From: an uncultured Acetatifactor sp. | Lineage (GTDB): Bacteria; Bacillota; Clostridia; Lachnospirales; Lachnospiraceae | Direction of reading: 5' to 3' | Assembly (NCBI GenBank): GCA_947630715.1 | Contig: CANRIP010000003.1 | Coordinates: 36,253 to 100,252, forward strand | Length of the DNA stretch: 64,000 nucleotides | In this document: piece by piece, positions 27,924-36,541 of the stretch | Layout of the letters: every line of letters begins with the position of its first letter | How positions within the stretch are numbered: position 1 is the stretch's first letter | Made by a program: the position numbers and the translations under genes | The notes under the pieces: model-generated | Seen by the model: only the letters and a program-made list of their open reading frames with translations | What the model was told of the DNA's origin: nothing | The model's database searches: none

Positions 27924-29225
27924 CTACCCCTCCCCCGAAAGCACCAGATCCAGAATATGCGCAAGGGGGTCGCAGGCGTTTAACGCCTCCTCCAGCGTAT
28001 TGTTCTGAGCCCCCAGCTCGATCAGCAGGGATCTGGGCTTTAAGTGCATATTATAGCGATAGCCCTTCAGGTAAATCTTCCGCGTCAGCCCCGGATAATA
28101 TTCCGCCGCCTTCAGTTGCATCTGAAACGAAAAGGCCAGATTATCCTCCAGATTTTCATTGGCCAGATATGCGATATTTCCCGTGGTTTTCGTCCGGCTC
28201 AAGCCGTTAAAAAACATAAACCGGGCCGTGGGACGGCCGTCCAGATCCGTAACCAGCCTGGTTTCTTCCGGCATCTGATCCCGGTGCAGATCAATGACCA
28301 CCTGGATGGAGGGATTCTCCGCAAGGATTTTCTCGATCTGCGGCAGCGCGTTGGAGTAGGCGTCGTCCCTGCCTTCCAGATCATACTCCCCCGTATGGTG
28401 AAGTACGCTGTAACCGTATGTATCCTGCAAAATCCGGGCCAGGCGCTCCCCCACGCCCTGGATGTTGGTCTGATCGTCCCCGGGGACGGAATCCACAAAC
28501 CCCTCCTGAGAATGGGTATGGTAAATCAGGATCTGAGGGCCGTCCCCCTCCTTTTCGATGGTCAGATCCCTGGAGGTCAGCCTGGCCACATCCAACTGGT
28601 CGCTGCCCGCCATGGTGTTGGCGTCCACGGTATAAAATTCCCGCAGAAGCGTCTCATATTGGCGCAGGGCATCCAGATCCACGCTTGCCTGTCTCTCATG
28701 GGGCAGGAAGATCCCCGCCGCCTGGTTTGCCACTTCCTCCTGCATCCGGTACGCCGCCTCGTTTTCCGCCCGCATCAATTCCTCCACGGATTCCCGGCTC
28801 TCCCCGGACGCCAGGGTTTCTTCCCGGGCTGTTTCCTCCCCTTGTTCTGCCTCCGGGGGGATTTCCTCCCCAGGCAGCCCCGCCGAAGGATCCGGATCCG
28901 GCGCTGTCCCTGTCCCCTGATCCGTTTCCCCGCTTTCCCGGCGCAGATACCCGTAGAGAGGCATCACGCTGTCCATCTGTTCTCCAACCAGCCAGGGAGT
29001 TTCCCCGCCGTCCTCCCGAACCAGAGCAAGCTCCGGCGTAAAGATACGGTATACCTCCCCCTTGGCGGTTTCCGCCAATTCCCGCAGCATGGCATGATCC
29101 AGCGAGGCTTTTTGTTCCGCCGCCTCCGCGCCCAGACTGCGGATCCCTGAAAAAAAGCAAAACGCAGCCACTATGGCAGCCACCAGCTTACGGGCGGAAA
29201 AACCGCCCCGGTTCCTTCTGTCCAT
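27924..29225 (-). CDS. spoIIP: Stage II sporulation protein P (peptidoglycan amidase/endopeptidase)
   Basis: 433 residues. An N-terminal membrane anchor (about 9-27) and an acidic Glu/Pro/Ser linker precede the SpoIIP catalytic domain. Likely zinc ligands lie in YHTHSQEGF and VIDLHRDQMP. The C-terminus has LIELGAQNNTLEEA, shared with cell-wall amidases. SpoIIP works with SpoIID and SpoIIM to digest septal wall during engulfment. Upstream at 29271-29278 the minus strand reads CATATAAT, close to a sigma-E -10, but no clear -35 was seen. It lies between gpr and lepA as in Bacillus. Confidence 0.93.
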   Translation of the reverse strand: MDRRNRGGFSARKLVAAIVAAFCFFSGIRSLGAEAAEQKASLDHAMLRELAETAKGEVYRIFTPELALVREDGGETPWLVGEQMDSVMPLYGYLRRESGETDQGTGTAPDPDPSAGLPGEEIPPEAEQGEETAREETLASGESRESVEELMRAENEAAYRMQEEVANQAAGIFLPHERQASVDLDALRQYETLLREFYTVDANTMAGSDQLDVARLTSRDLTIEKEGDGPQILIYHTHSQEGFVDSVPGDDQTNIQGVGERLARILQDTYGYSVLHHTGEYDLEGRDDAYSNALPQIEKILAENPSIQVVIDLHRDQMPEETRLVTDLDGRPTARFMFFNGLSRTKTTGNIAYLANENLEDNLAFSFQMQLKAAEYYPGLTRKIYLKGYRYNMHLKPRSLLIELGAQNNTLEEALNACDPLAHILDLVLSGEG

Positions 29226-29285
29226 GGCCGACCACTTCCTTTCCCGCGACCGCGGTTACAGACTCCATTCATTATATGCCCGTCT

Positions 29286-30209
29286 CTACCCGTCCATTCC
29301 CTTTTCCAGCGCCAGGTTGATGCCTTCCGACACGGTATAGCTGACCCGTTTGATCACGGCGTCGATATCCTTTCCCGTCATGTACATATTGTTCAGCTCC
29401 GCAAAATTGACGGTCTGCCTGCCCGCGTATTTCACTGCGTCCAGCTCTTTTTCTTCCTCCAGCAGCTTTTCCATCGCATCGTTCACAATGGTGGCGGCGT
29501 CCACCACCGTGGGAATGCCGATGGCGATCACCGGAACCCCCAGGCTTTCCTGGGTCAGCGCGTTTCTGTGGTTCCCCACGCCGGAACCCGGCTGAATGCC
29601 GGTGTTGGTGATCTGGATGGTGCGGTTCAGCCGCCTGATGCTGCGGGCTGCCAGAGCGTCGATCACAATCAGCACATCCGGGGAGGTTTCCTCTACCACG
29701 CCCTTAACGATCTCCGCCGTCTCCATGCCGGTTTTCGCCATCACCCCCGGCTCCAGCGCGCTGACCATGTTCATTTTCTCACAGTTATAGGCCGCCTTTC
29801 CGTATTCCCTCACAATATGCCGCGTGATATAAAGATTGTCCACGGCCTGCGGCCCCAGGGAGTCCGCCGTCACTTCCCGGTTTCCCAGCCCCACCACCAG
29901 AACGGATTTCTCCTCCTTCGCCTCCGGCAGCAGATTTAACAGCTCCTGCGCCAGACATTCCGAGATCTCCCTGTGATAGTCGTCGTCCGGCTCCACCATA
30001 GCCGGCGCTTCCATGGTCACATAGACGCCGATGGGTTTCCCCATGGCCTTGGCGGCGTTTTTGGTATCGATCATTACCTTTGTTACCCGGACGTCCTCCT
30101 GCTCCTTATAATATTCCTCCACCCGGACGCCCCTTAATTCGCTGTCCCCTTCGCTGATGCTCTCCCTGGCCTCCAGCGCAAGGTCGGTTCTCACCTGAAA
30201 ATTTCCCAT
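29286..30209 (-). CDS. gpr: Germination protease GPR
   Basis: 307 residues. It begins MGNFQVRTDLALEA, which matches the family self-cleavage region (RTDLA). The core motifs VVGLGNREVTADSLGP and VIDALAARSIRRLNRTIQ are typical of GPR. The protease degrades small acid-soluble spore proteins at germination and is made as a zymogen in the forespore. It is the first gene of the gpr-spoIIP-lepA-hemW block and is divergent from rpsT. No convincing sigma-F/G promoter was found in the 213-bp gap. Confidence 0.95.
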   Translation of the reverse strand: MGNFQVRTDLALEARESISEGDSELRGVRVEEYYKEQEDVRVTKVMIDTKNAAKAMGKPIGVYVTMEAPAMVEPDDDYHREISECLAQELLNLLPEAKEEKSVLVVGLGNREVTADSLGPQAVDNLYITRHIVREYGKAAYNCEKMNMVSALEPGVMAKTGMETAEIVKGVVEETSPDVLIVIDALAARSIRRLNRTIQITNTGIQPGSGVGNHRNALTQESLGVPVIAIGIPTVVDAATIVNDAMEKLLEEEKELDAVKYAGRQTVNFAELNNMYMTGKDIDAVIKRVSYTVSEGINLALEKGMDG

Positions 30210-30297
30210 TCCCTCATCTACCTCACCGGAAAACTTGATCCAGTTCCATATGCAACAATTCTATCATCAGTTTTCTCAAAAAAACCAGGAATATGTA

Positions 30298-30326
30298 TTG
30301 ACAAACGTTCCAATATTTAATAAACT
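30298..30326 (+). promoter_or_regulatory. Promoter of rpsT
   Basis: TTGACA (30298-30303), 17 bp, and TAAACT (30321-30326). A TACAAT begins 5 bp further right but at an unfavourable 22-bp spacing. The leader is about 90 bases. Confidence 0.6.
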
Positions 30327-30422
30327 ACAATAGTATGTTTGCCTTAGTTCTCCGTGTCTGACCGAGGCATAACAGGCAGTAATGAATCTGATTTCAGTCT
30401 ATACAAGATGGAGGTGTACAAC

Positions 30423-30686
30423 TTGGCTAACATTAAGTCTGCGAAAAAGAGAATCCTGACAAACCGTAACAGAGCGGAGCGGAATAAAGGCATCAGATCC
30501 GGCGTCAAGACAGCGATCAAGAAGGTCTATGCCGCGATTGAAACCGGCGACAAATCTGCCGCTGAAACCGCGCTTGCATCTGCTACCAAGACCATCGAAA
30601 TGGCCTGCAGCAAGGGCGTGTATCACAAAAACAACGCCGCCCGCAAGGTTTCCCGCATCAGCAAAGCCGTAAACCAGATGGCTTAA
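30423..30686 (+). CDS. rpsT: 30S ribosomal protein S20
   Basis: 87 residues, the standard S20 length, when started at the TTG at 30423. GGAGGTG at 30410-30416 sits six bases before it. A longer frame with ATG codons runs upstream, but one of those ATGs is part of the ribosome-binding site. The protein reads LANIKSAKKRILTNRNRAER, then a helical basic body with KTAIKKVYAAIE. S20 binds 16S rRNA early in assembly. It has its own promoter and terminator and is divergent from gpr, as in Bacillus. Confidence 0.96.
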   Translation: MANIKSAKKRILTNRNRAERNKGIRSGVKTAIKKVYAAIETGDKSAAETALASATKTIEMACSKGVYHKNNAARKVSRISKAVNQMA

Positions 30687-30708
30687 TCCTTCGGACATAT
30701 AAACAAAC

Positions 30709-30742
30709 AAGAGCGCCCGTCCGCTAAGGAGGCGCTCTTTTC
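30709..30742 (+). terminator. Terminator of rpsT
   Basis: The stem AAGAGCGCC (30709-30717) with GGCGCTCTT (30731-30739) is followed by TTTT. It also faces the convergent TPM-domain gene ending at 30751. Confidence 0.85.
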
Positions 30743-30750
30743 TTATCCCG

Positions 30751-31656
30751 TCAATGTCTGTGGCTGCCGCCGCCATGGCTGGCCCCGCTGTGGCTGCTGT
30801 GATGGCCGCCTCCGCCGCCGCTGCTGTGGCCGCCGCTGCCGCCGCTGCTCCCCGTGTCAATATGATGGTGAGACACGTTTTTTCTCAGGAATTGATCCGA
30901 CTGGCTGTTGATCACCGGTTTCCCGCCCATCACATAAGCGTTCACAGGGGTAGTGTCCTTCGCCTTAAAGTGAGACATACTGCACAACATATAAATGAAT
31001 GCAACCACCACAGGCCCAACGATCACCAAAAGCCAGGGAAGGGGAGCCGTCCCGTTGTGGCTGAGCATGGACTCCACCTTTTCCACAAACCGGGAATACG
31101 CCTTGTACGGGTCACTGTCATAATATCTGTCCACCACGTTCAGGATCTCGTCAATCTCGCTGCTGCTCAGCTCCCGTTCCGCCTTGCCGCTGGTGGACAT
31201 ATGTTCGCCGTTTTGCCCCGGATACCAGTTATGCAGCAGCAAAACGCCGTCCCCCTCGTATCCCTTGTTATAACCGTATCGGCGTTCATCCCAGAAATCG
31301 TCCGCCAGATCCCTCATGTTATACTCCCAGATGCCGCTGTCATAGCCGTATTGCTCCCTGGCCTCGGCGCCCTCCACCGATTGGTTGATGGTCACAATCA
31401 CAATATCCATTTTTAACTTGGCTTCCGCCTTGGCGATCTGCTCCCGCAAAAGCTGTTCTTCCTCTTCCGTGAGAACATCCGCGTCATCGTACACACGCTC
31501 GGCAGGCGCCTCCAGATTGGTCCTTTCCTTACTGCCGCCCGCCAGTCCGCGCCAGCCTATCTCCGCCAAAAAGAGAAGCAACGCCGCCCCCAGAATCATA
31601 AACCAGACGCGGAAATATTTCAAATACTGTCTTCTGGTTTCCTTTGCATAATCCAT
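30751..31656 (-). CDS. TPM-domain (YgcG-like) membrane protein with His/Gly/Ser-rich tail
   Basis: 301 residues from the ATG at 31656, eight bases after AAAGG. A membrane segment near residues 18-38 is followed by a TPM domain beginning ERVYDDADVLTEEEEQLL. A second membrane segment lies near 207-227, and a basic linker leads to a tail of Gly, Ser and His ending HGGGSHRH. TPM domains occur in proteins for photosystem repair and in unassigned bacterial proteins. The His-rich end may bind metal. It follows a zinc-ribbon gene on the same strand and probably works with it. Confidence 0.7.
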   Translation of the reverse strand: MDYAKETRRQYLKYFRVWFMILGAALLLFLAEIGWRGLAGGSKERTNLEAPAERVYDDADVLTEEEEQLLREQIAKAEAKLKMDIVIVTINQSVEGAEAREQYGYDSGIWEYNMRDLADDFWDERRYGYNKGYEGDGVLLLHNWYPGQNGEHMSTSGKAERELSSSEIDEILNVVDRYYDSDPYKAYSRFVEKVESMLSHNGTAPLPWLLVIVGPVVVAFIYMLCSMSHFKAKDTTPVNAYVMGGKPVINSQSDQFLRKNVSHHHIDTGSSGGSGGHSSGGGGGHHSSHSGASHGGGSHRH

Positions 31657-31723
31657 CTGCTCTGCCTTTCCCTTCCGCCGCGACAACCGCGGCTCCCATC
31701 CGTGCCAGGAATCTCCCGCCGTG

Positions 31724-32716
31724 TCAGTAGAGGTACATGAAAATCATCTGAATCAGTACCAGCAGCGCCGTCAGGCAGGCCCAGACCGTACCGGAATACA
31801 GCCACACCTTCCCCTGGGAAATCGGAGGCGTACCGACGATTTTACCTGTCTGGCCGTTTAGATAAAAGGGATACTCCTGCCCTTTATAGGTATACCGATA
31901 CCGCCACACCGGCAACAGGCCGAAGTCCGCCCGGCTGCTCTTAATCTGCATATCCTTGTGCAACGTGCTCAAGGCGCTGTATGCGGAATAGCTGTTCTGC
32001 AGCAACTGCTCCGAGTCCTCCTGCATCTTCTTTCTGGCTCTGCCTTCCACGCTGTTACAGAGCATATTATATTTCTCCGCGTAAAAGCCGGATATGTATT
32101 CCGGAGAAAAATCCCTCATCTGGCTGTAATCAAACGGCTCCACCAGATCCATCACATCGTCTGGCATCTGCTCCGAGGCGTCCACGGGAATCTGTCTGAA
32201 CTGAATATCCATATCCCGTTTGACATCATAATAGGAGGTTTCCGTGTATGCCGTATCGCCGCTGGTCCAGCTTCTGACTTTTCTTCCTTCCCCCTGATAA
32301 TCCCAGTGTATGTCATAATCGTAAAACCAGAAGGGCACATAAATGCCTTCCATTTCATTCAGCTTTGCCTCCGCGAGAAAATCCGTGGGGGCAAACCGGT
32401 AGGTTTGAAACTGTTTTCTCAGAGAGTCTTTACAGGTTTCCTTGCTGATCCGGAACGGAATAATGGTTCTGGGGGCGTAATCTCCCGATACTCTCTCGTC
32501 TAGGATCAGGTAACAATCGCAACTGGGACATCTGGTGGCCGACGTATGGGGCCCGACGGTGATTTCGCCGCCGCAGTTGGGGCAGACGGTAATTTCACCC
32601 ATACTTTCGTCTGTTTTTTCCACACTGTTTTCGCTGTCGCAGAACGGACAGTACATCACATCCTTTTCCGGCTTGTATACTACGTTTCCTCCGCAGTTCT
32701 TACATTTAAAGATCAT
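31724..32716 (-). CDS. Zinc-ribbon membrane protein of unknown function
   Basis: 330 residues. Two N-terminal zinc ribbons (CKNCGG...CPFCDS and CPNCGG...CPSCDC) occupy residues 1-70. A soluble domain with many Tyr, Trp and Asp residues follows (PFWFYDYDIHWDY). One C-terminal membrane segment, about 308-328, ends at YLY. The ribbons resemble TFIIB-type or replication-restart ribbons, but a DNA role is not implied. The protein is probably tail-anchored at the membrane. Its gene has its own promoter and is followed by the TPM gene after 67 bp. Confidence 0.65.
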   Translation of the reverse strand: MIFKCKNCGGNVVYKPEKDVMYCPFCDSENSVEKTDESMGEITVCPNCGGEITVGPHTSATRCPSCDCYLILDERVSGDYAPRTIIPFRISKETCKDSLRKQFQTYRFAPTDFLAEAKLNEMEGIYVPFWFYDYDIHWDYQGEGRKVRSWTSGDTAYTETSYYDVKRDMDIQFRQIPVDASEQMPDDVMDLVEPFDYSQMRDFSPEYISGFYAEKYNMLCNSVEGRARKKMQEDSEQLLQNSYSAYSALSTLHKDMQIKSSRADFGLLPVWRYRYTYKGQEYPFYLNGQTGKIVGTPPISQGKVWLYSGTVWACLTALLVLIQMIFMYLY

Positions 32717-32760
32717 CGCCCGAATCCCTTTCTTCCGTATTTTGACATACGTTCCTTAGT

Positions 32761-32789
32761 AGAATAGCATATTTTTGTTCATTATGCAA
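32761..32789 (-). promoter_or_regulatory. Promoter of the zinc-ribbon/TPM gene pair
   Basis: TTGCAT (32784-32789), 17 bp, and TATTCT (32761-32766) on the minus strand lie 45 bp upstream of the zinc-ribbon gene. Confidence 0.55.
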
Positions 32790-32841
32790 CGATTCCCGCC
32801 TGCCCCCACAGGGAAATTATTCCCATACGCCGGAAAAATTC

Positions 32842-32886
32842 CCGCAAAAATCTCCCCTGCGCCTTTCATTCCGCGCAGGGGAGATT
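32842..32886 (-). terminator. Terminator of the gapA-pgk-tpiA unit
   Basis: A perfect 14-bp stem (32849-32862 with 32873-32886) is followed on the minus strand by TTTTT, directly after tpiA. Confidence 0.9.
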
Positions 32887-32924
32887 GAGATTGCCGATTC
32901 CGCCGGAGGGTTCCTCCCAACGGT

Positions 32925-33677
32925 TTACTTGTTGTAATTCACGATCTGACCAAAATCCGGCTTTAAGGATGCGCCGCCTACCAGGCCGCCGTCGATATCC
33001 GGCTGTGCAAACAGCTCGGGTGCGCTGGACGCGGATACGCTGCCGCCATACTGGATCCGAATCGCCGCCGCCGTAGCGTCGTCATAGATTTCCGCAATGC
33101 AGTCACGAATCGCCTTGCAGACCTCCTGCGCTTGCTGGGTGGTGGCAACCTTGCCGGTGCCGATCGCCCAGATCGGCTCATAGGCGATCACCGCAGCCGC
33201 AGCCTGCTCAGCGGTCACATTCTGAAAAGCAACCTTAATCTGCTGCCGGATGAAATCAATGGTAACGCCCTGCTCCCGCTGCGTCAGCGTTTCGCCGCAG
33301 CAGATAATGGGGGTGAGATGATGCTCGATGGCCTTTAAAACCTTCTTGTTGACGGTTTCGTTCGTCTCCGCAAAATACTCCCTGCGCTCAGAGTGGCCGA
33401 TGATGACATACTTTACGCCTGCATCGGTCAGCATGTCGGGAGCGATCTCACCGGTGTACGCGCCCTTTTCCTCAAAATACATGTTCTCCGCGCCGATCTG
33501 GATATTGGTTCCCTTCGCGGCCTCCACCGCGGGAATAATGTCAATGGCGGGAACGCAGAAGACCACGTCCACATCATCGTTTTTCACCAGAGGTTTCAGA
33601 GTTTCAATCAGATTGACTGCCTGGCTGGGAGTCATATTCATCTTCCAGTTGCCGGCTATGATTTTCTTTCTTGCCAT
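32925..33677 (-). CDS. tpiA: Triosephosphate isomerase
   Basis: 250 residues, the standard length. It starts [14 protein letters not shown], with the substrate lysine in GNWKMN. The catalytic His is in [12 protein letters not shown] and the catalytic Glu in [14 protein letters not shown]. It interconverts dihydroxyacetone phosphate and glyceraldehyde 3-phosphate. It is the third gene of the glycolytic unit gapA-pgk-tpiA and is followed by a strong terminator. The ATG follows GAGG at ten bases. Confidence 0.98.
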   Translation of the reverse strand: MARKKIIAGNWKMNMTPSQAVNLIETLKPLVKNDDVDVVFCVPAIDIIPAVEAAKGTNIQIGAENMYFEEKGAYTGEIAPDMLTDAGVKYVIIGHSERREYFAETNETVNKKVLKAIEHHLTPIICCGETLTQREQGVTIDFIRQQIKVAFQNVTAEQAAAAVIAYEPIWAIGTGKVATTQQAQEVCKAIRDCIAEIYDDATAAAIRIQYGGSVSASSAPELFAQPDIDGGLVGGASLKPDFGQIVNYNK

Positions 33678-33753
33678 TTTTATACCTCATTTCCGCGCTG
33701 ATCTTTGCGCATAACGAGTTTGTGTCAAGCAGTGCGCGGACACAAATCTCGCG

Positions 33754-33775
33754 ATTGAAAATTTTAATTTTCAAT
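33754..33775. repeat. AT-only palindrome between pgk and tpiA
   Basis: ATTGAAAATT, TT, then AATTTTCAAT form a perfect 10-bp inverted repeat in the 160-bp gap between pgk and tpiA. There is no T-run, so it is not a standard terminator. It may be an RNA-processing hairpin or a binding site. Confidence 0.75.
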
Positions 33776-33837
33776 ATTCTCTTTCCGCCGCTGTCAGCGG
33801 CTTCCTGCACCCGGTGTTTTCCTCTCCGGGCAGGATC

Positions 33838-35061
33838 TTACTTATCGTCCGCCGCCGCTACGCCGGGAAGGGACTTGCCCTCAAGGAATTCCAGAGAAGC
33901 GCCGCCGCCGGTGGAAATGTGGGTCATCTTATCGCCAAAGCCAAGCTGGTTCACAGCCGCCGCGGAATCGCCGCCGCCGATGATGGTGGTTGCGTCAGTC
34001 TCCGCCAGAGCTTTCGCCACCGCTATGGTGCCGGCTGCCAGAGTGGGATTTTCAAACACGCCCATGGGCCCGTTCCAGACCACGGTTTTGGCGCTCTTAA
34101 CCGCATCGGCAAACAGTTTCTGGGTTTTAGGGCCGATATCCAGTCCCTCCATATCGGCAGGGATCTGATCCACATCCACATAGGAAACCTCCACCGGTCC
34201 GTCAATGGGATCAGGGAAACTTTTCGCGATGGTGGTATCCACGGGAAGAAGCAGTTTCTTACCCAGTTTCTGCGCCTTATCCATCATTTCCTTGCAATAG
34301 CCGATCTTCTCATCGTCCACCAGAGAATGGCCCACTTCCTTGCCCTGGGCCTTCAGGAAGGTATAAGCCATGCCGCCGCCGATAATCAGCGTATCGCATT
34401 TCTCCAGCAGGTTGGAAATAACATTCAGCTTATCGGCAACTTTTGCGCCGCCCAGAATAGCCACGAAGGGCCTTACAGGGTTCTCTACCGCGTTCCCAAG
34501 GAAGTTGATCTCCTTCTGCATCAGATAACCCACCGCATTCACGCCGCCCTTTGCGGTGATAAACTTCGTCACGCCTTCCACGGACGCGTGGGCTCTGTGG
34601 GAGGAACCGAAAGCGTCGCACACATACAGATCCGCCAGATCAGCCAGCTCCTTGCTGAACTGTTCTCCGTTTTTGGTTTCTTCCGCGCCGCGGAAACGGG
34701 TATTCTGAAGCAGTACCACGTCTCCGTCCTTCATAGCCGCCACGGCCTTTGTGGCCGCCTCGCCGGTTACGTTATAGTCCCCGACAAACACTACCTCTTT
34801 CCCCAGCTTCTCGGAAAGCCTTTTTGCCACGGGAGCCAGTGACTCGCCCTCGTTGGGGCCGTTCTTTACCTTGCCGAGATGGGAGCAGAGGATGACCCTG
34901 CCGCCGTCGTCGATCAGCTTTTTGATTGTGGGAAGGGCTGCCACGATACGAGTCTCATCGGTAATTTCCCCGTTTTTCAGAGGTACGTTGAAGTCGCATC
35001 TGACCAGAACTCTTTTCCCCTTCGCGTTAATGTCATCAACAGATTTTTTATTCAAGCCCAT
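33838..35061 (-). CDS. pgk: Phosphoglycerate kinase
   Basis: 407 residues from the ATG at 35061 ([10 protein letters not shown]), which follows AGAGGA; a nine-residue upstream extension is not used. The N-domain carries [11 protein letters not shown] and the hinge/ATP domain carries [15 protein letters not shown] and [12 protein letters not shown], all family signatures. It makes ATP from 1,3-bisphosphoglycerate. It lies between gapA and tpiA. Confidence 0.98.
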   Translation of the reverse strand: MGLNKKSVDDINAKGKRVLVRCDFNVPLKNGEITDETRIVAALPTIKKLIDDGGRVILCSHLGKVKNGPNEGESLAPVAKRLSEKLGKEVVFVGDYNVTGEAATKAVAAMKDGDVVLLQNTRFRGAEETKNGEQFSKELADLADLYVCDAFGSSHRAHASVEGVTKFITAKGGVNAVGYLMQKEINFLGNAVENPVRPFVAILGGAKVADKLNVISNLLEKCDTLIIGGGMAYTFLKAQGKEVGHSLVDDEKIGYCKEMMDKAQKLGKKLLLPVDTTIAKSFPDPIDGPVEVSYVDVDQIPADMEGLDIGPKTQKLFADAVKSAKTVVWNGPMGVFENPTLAAGTIAVAKALAETDATTIIGGGDSAAAVNQLGFGDKMTHISTGGGASLEFLEGKSLPGVAAADDK

Positions 35062-35147
35062 GTGATTCCTCTTTTCTGCTGCGTACACGCAGCGGTTTTA
35101 TTTGACTTGTCCGCGTTTTGACACAGAACTGCCTGCGGTTTTCGCGG

Positions 35148-35182
35148 AAAAAAAGGCCCGGCCCTACAGACCGGACCTTTTT
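35148..35182 (-). terminator. Terminator-like hairpin between gapA and pgk
   Basis: On the minus strand AAAAAGGTCCGG pairs with CCGGGCCTTTTT (one T-G pair) and a seven-T run follows. It lies 23 bp after gapA and would attenuate read-through into pgk. Confidence 0.75.
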
Positions 35183-35204
35183 ATAGGCCTTCCTTTTGAC
35201 TGCA

Positions 35205-36218
35205 TCAGCCAAGCTCGCTGAAGTACTTGATGGTACGAACCATCTGGGAGGTATAGCTGTTCTCGTTGTCATACCAGGAAACAACCTGTACCTGGGTATT
35301 GCCGTCCTCCATGGGAGCAACCATGGTCTGGGTTGCGTCAAAGATGGAACCGTAGGTGCTGCCGATAATATCGGAGGATACGATCTCATCCGTATTGTAA
35401 GCGAAGGACTCGGTGGCAGCGGCCTTCATGGCATCGTTGATCTCTTCCTTGGTAACCGCGCCCTTTACAACCGCAACCAGGATCGTGGTGGAACCGGTGG
35501 GGGTGGGAACACGCTGAGCGGAGCCGATCAGCTTGCCGTTCAGTTCGGGAATAACAAGGCCGATTGCCTTGGCTGCGCCGGTGGAGTTAGGTACAATGTT
35601 GCAGGCGCCAGCGCGGCTTCTTCTCAGATCGCCCTTTCTCTGAGGGCCGTCAAGGATCATCTGATCGCCGGTGTAAGCGTGAACGGTGGTCATGATACCG
35701 CTCATGATCGGTCTGCAGTCATTCAGAGCCTTAGCCATAGGAGCCAGGCAGTTGGTGGTGCAGGATGCCGCGGAAATAACAGTGTCCTCAGGCTTTAAGG
35801 TCTTGTGGTTTACGTTGTATACGATGGTAGGAAGGTCGTTTCCTGCGGGTGCAGAGATGACAACCTTGCGGGCGCCGGCGGTAATATGGGCGCTTGCCTT
35901 CTCCTTGGAGGTATAGAAACCGGTACACTCCAGAACCACGTCTACCTTCAGCTCACCCCAGGGAAGCTTGGAGGCATCCGCCTCTTTGTAAATGGTGATG
36001 GTCTTTCCGTTTACCGTAATGCTGTCCTCGCCGGCAACTACGGAATCGGCATACCGATATCTGCCCTGAGAAGAGTCATACTTCAAAAGATGCGCCAGCA
36101 TCTTGGGGCTGGTCAGATCGTTGATCGCCACTACATCATACCCTTCCGCGTCAAACATCTGTCTGAATGCCAGACGGCCGATGCGGCCGAAACCGTTGAT
36201 TGCTACTCTTACTGCCAT
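35205..36218 (-). CDS. gapA: Glyceraldehyde-3-phosphate dehydrogenase (type I)
   Basis: 337 residues from the ATG at 36218, eight bases after AGGAGG; another ATG six bases upstream is too close to the site. The NAD fold starts [13 protein letters not shown]. The catalytic cysteine is in [12 protein letters not shown] and the C-terminus has [15 protein letters not shown]. It oxidises glyceraldehyde 3-phosphate in glycolysis. It is the first gene of gapA-pgk-tpiA, with a sigma-A promoter and a terminator behind it. Confidence 0.98.
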   Translation of the reverse strand: MAVRVAINGFGRIGRLAFRQMFDAEGYDVVAINDLTSPKMLAHLLKYDSSQGRYRYADSVVAGEDSITVNGKTITIYKEADASKLPWGELKVDVVLECTGFYTSKEKASAHITAGARKVVISAPAGNDLPTIVYNVNHKTLKPEDTVISAASCTTNCLAPMAKALNDCRPIMSGIMTTVHAYTGDQMILDGPQRKGDLRRSRAGACNIVPNSTGAAKAIGLVIPELNGKLIGSAQRVPTPTGSTTILVAVVKGAVTKEEINDAMKAAATESFAYNTDEIVSSDIIGSTYGSIFDATQTMVAPMEDGNTQVQVVSWYDNENSYTSQMVRTIKYFSELG

Positions 36219-36304
36219 GTTCATGTCCTCCTGAAATATTATTTTATAAATCCCGGCAATTCTGACAGAGCCTGCCAGATTGTCAAAATTTTATCAGCAA
36301 AGAT

Positions 36305-36333
36305 ATTTTACATAATTTCCCGATATAATTCAA
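36305..36333 (-). promoter_or_regulatory. Sigma-A promoter of gapA
   Basis: TTGAAT (36328-36333), 17 bp, and TAAAAT (36305-36310) on the minus strand, about 85 bp upstream of gapA. Confidence 0.65.
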
Positions 36334-36369
36334 GATGTAAATGAAAATTATTTCCGATTGCCAGGAAAA

Positions 36370-36399
36370 TTTACAGATTGTTTATAAATGTGGTATAAT
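36370..36399 (+). promoter_or_regulatory. Promoter of the PHP phosphatase gene
   Basis: TTTACA (36370-36375), 18 bp, and a perfect TATAAT (36394-36399). It leads into the hairpin-rich leader. Confidence 0.6.
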
Positions 36400-36400
36400 G

Positions 36401-36506
36401 ATTCTGTTTCCGCAGAATCCCTGCCGATCAATCGGCAGTCGCCGCTTACGCGGCGCATATACCGGGCAAGCCACCGCTTGAAAAGGAAATGCCGATTCCG
36501 CGGAAT
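36401..36506 (+). promoter_or_regulatory. Multi-hairpin 5' leader RNA of unknown type
   Basis: The transcribed leader holds five short hairpins in a row: 36401-36406/36413-36418, 36421-36428/36431-36438, 36440-36445/36450-36455, 36467-36471/36476-36480 and the palindrome 36495-36506. Segment 36410-36419 can instead pair with 36494-36503 (9 of 10), closing a junction over three of the hairpins. Segment 36430-36437 can pair with 36490-36497. Mutually exclusive pairings suggest a regulatory RNA. I do not recognise a known riboswitch class. The fold is inferred by eye. Confidence 0.5.
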
Positions 36507-36541
36507 GCGCGCAAAAAAATACGTTTCGGAAGGGAGACGCT

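Noticed and set aside
28418..29041. Plus-strand Pro/Arg-rich open frame opposite spoIIP
   Set aside because: Antisense shadow caused by the GC-rich acidic linker of spoIIP.
30210..30297. Sigma-F/G promoter for gpr
   Set aside because: The best -10-like match (GATGATA) has no fitting -35 at 17-18 bp.
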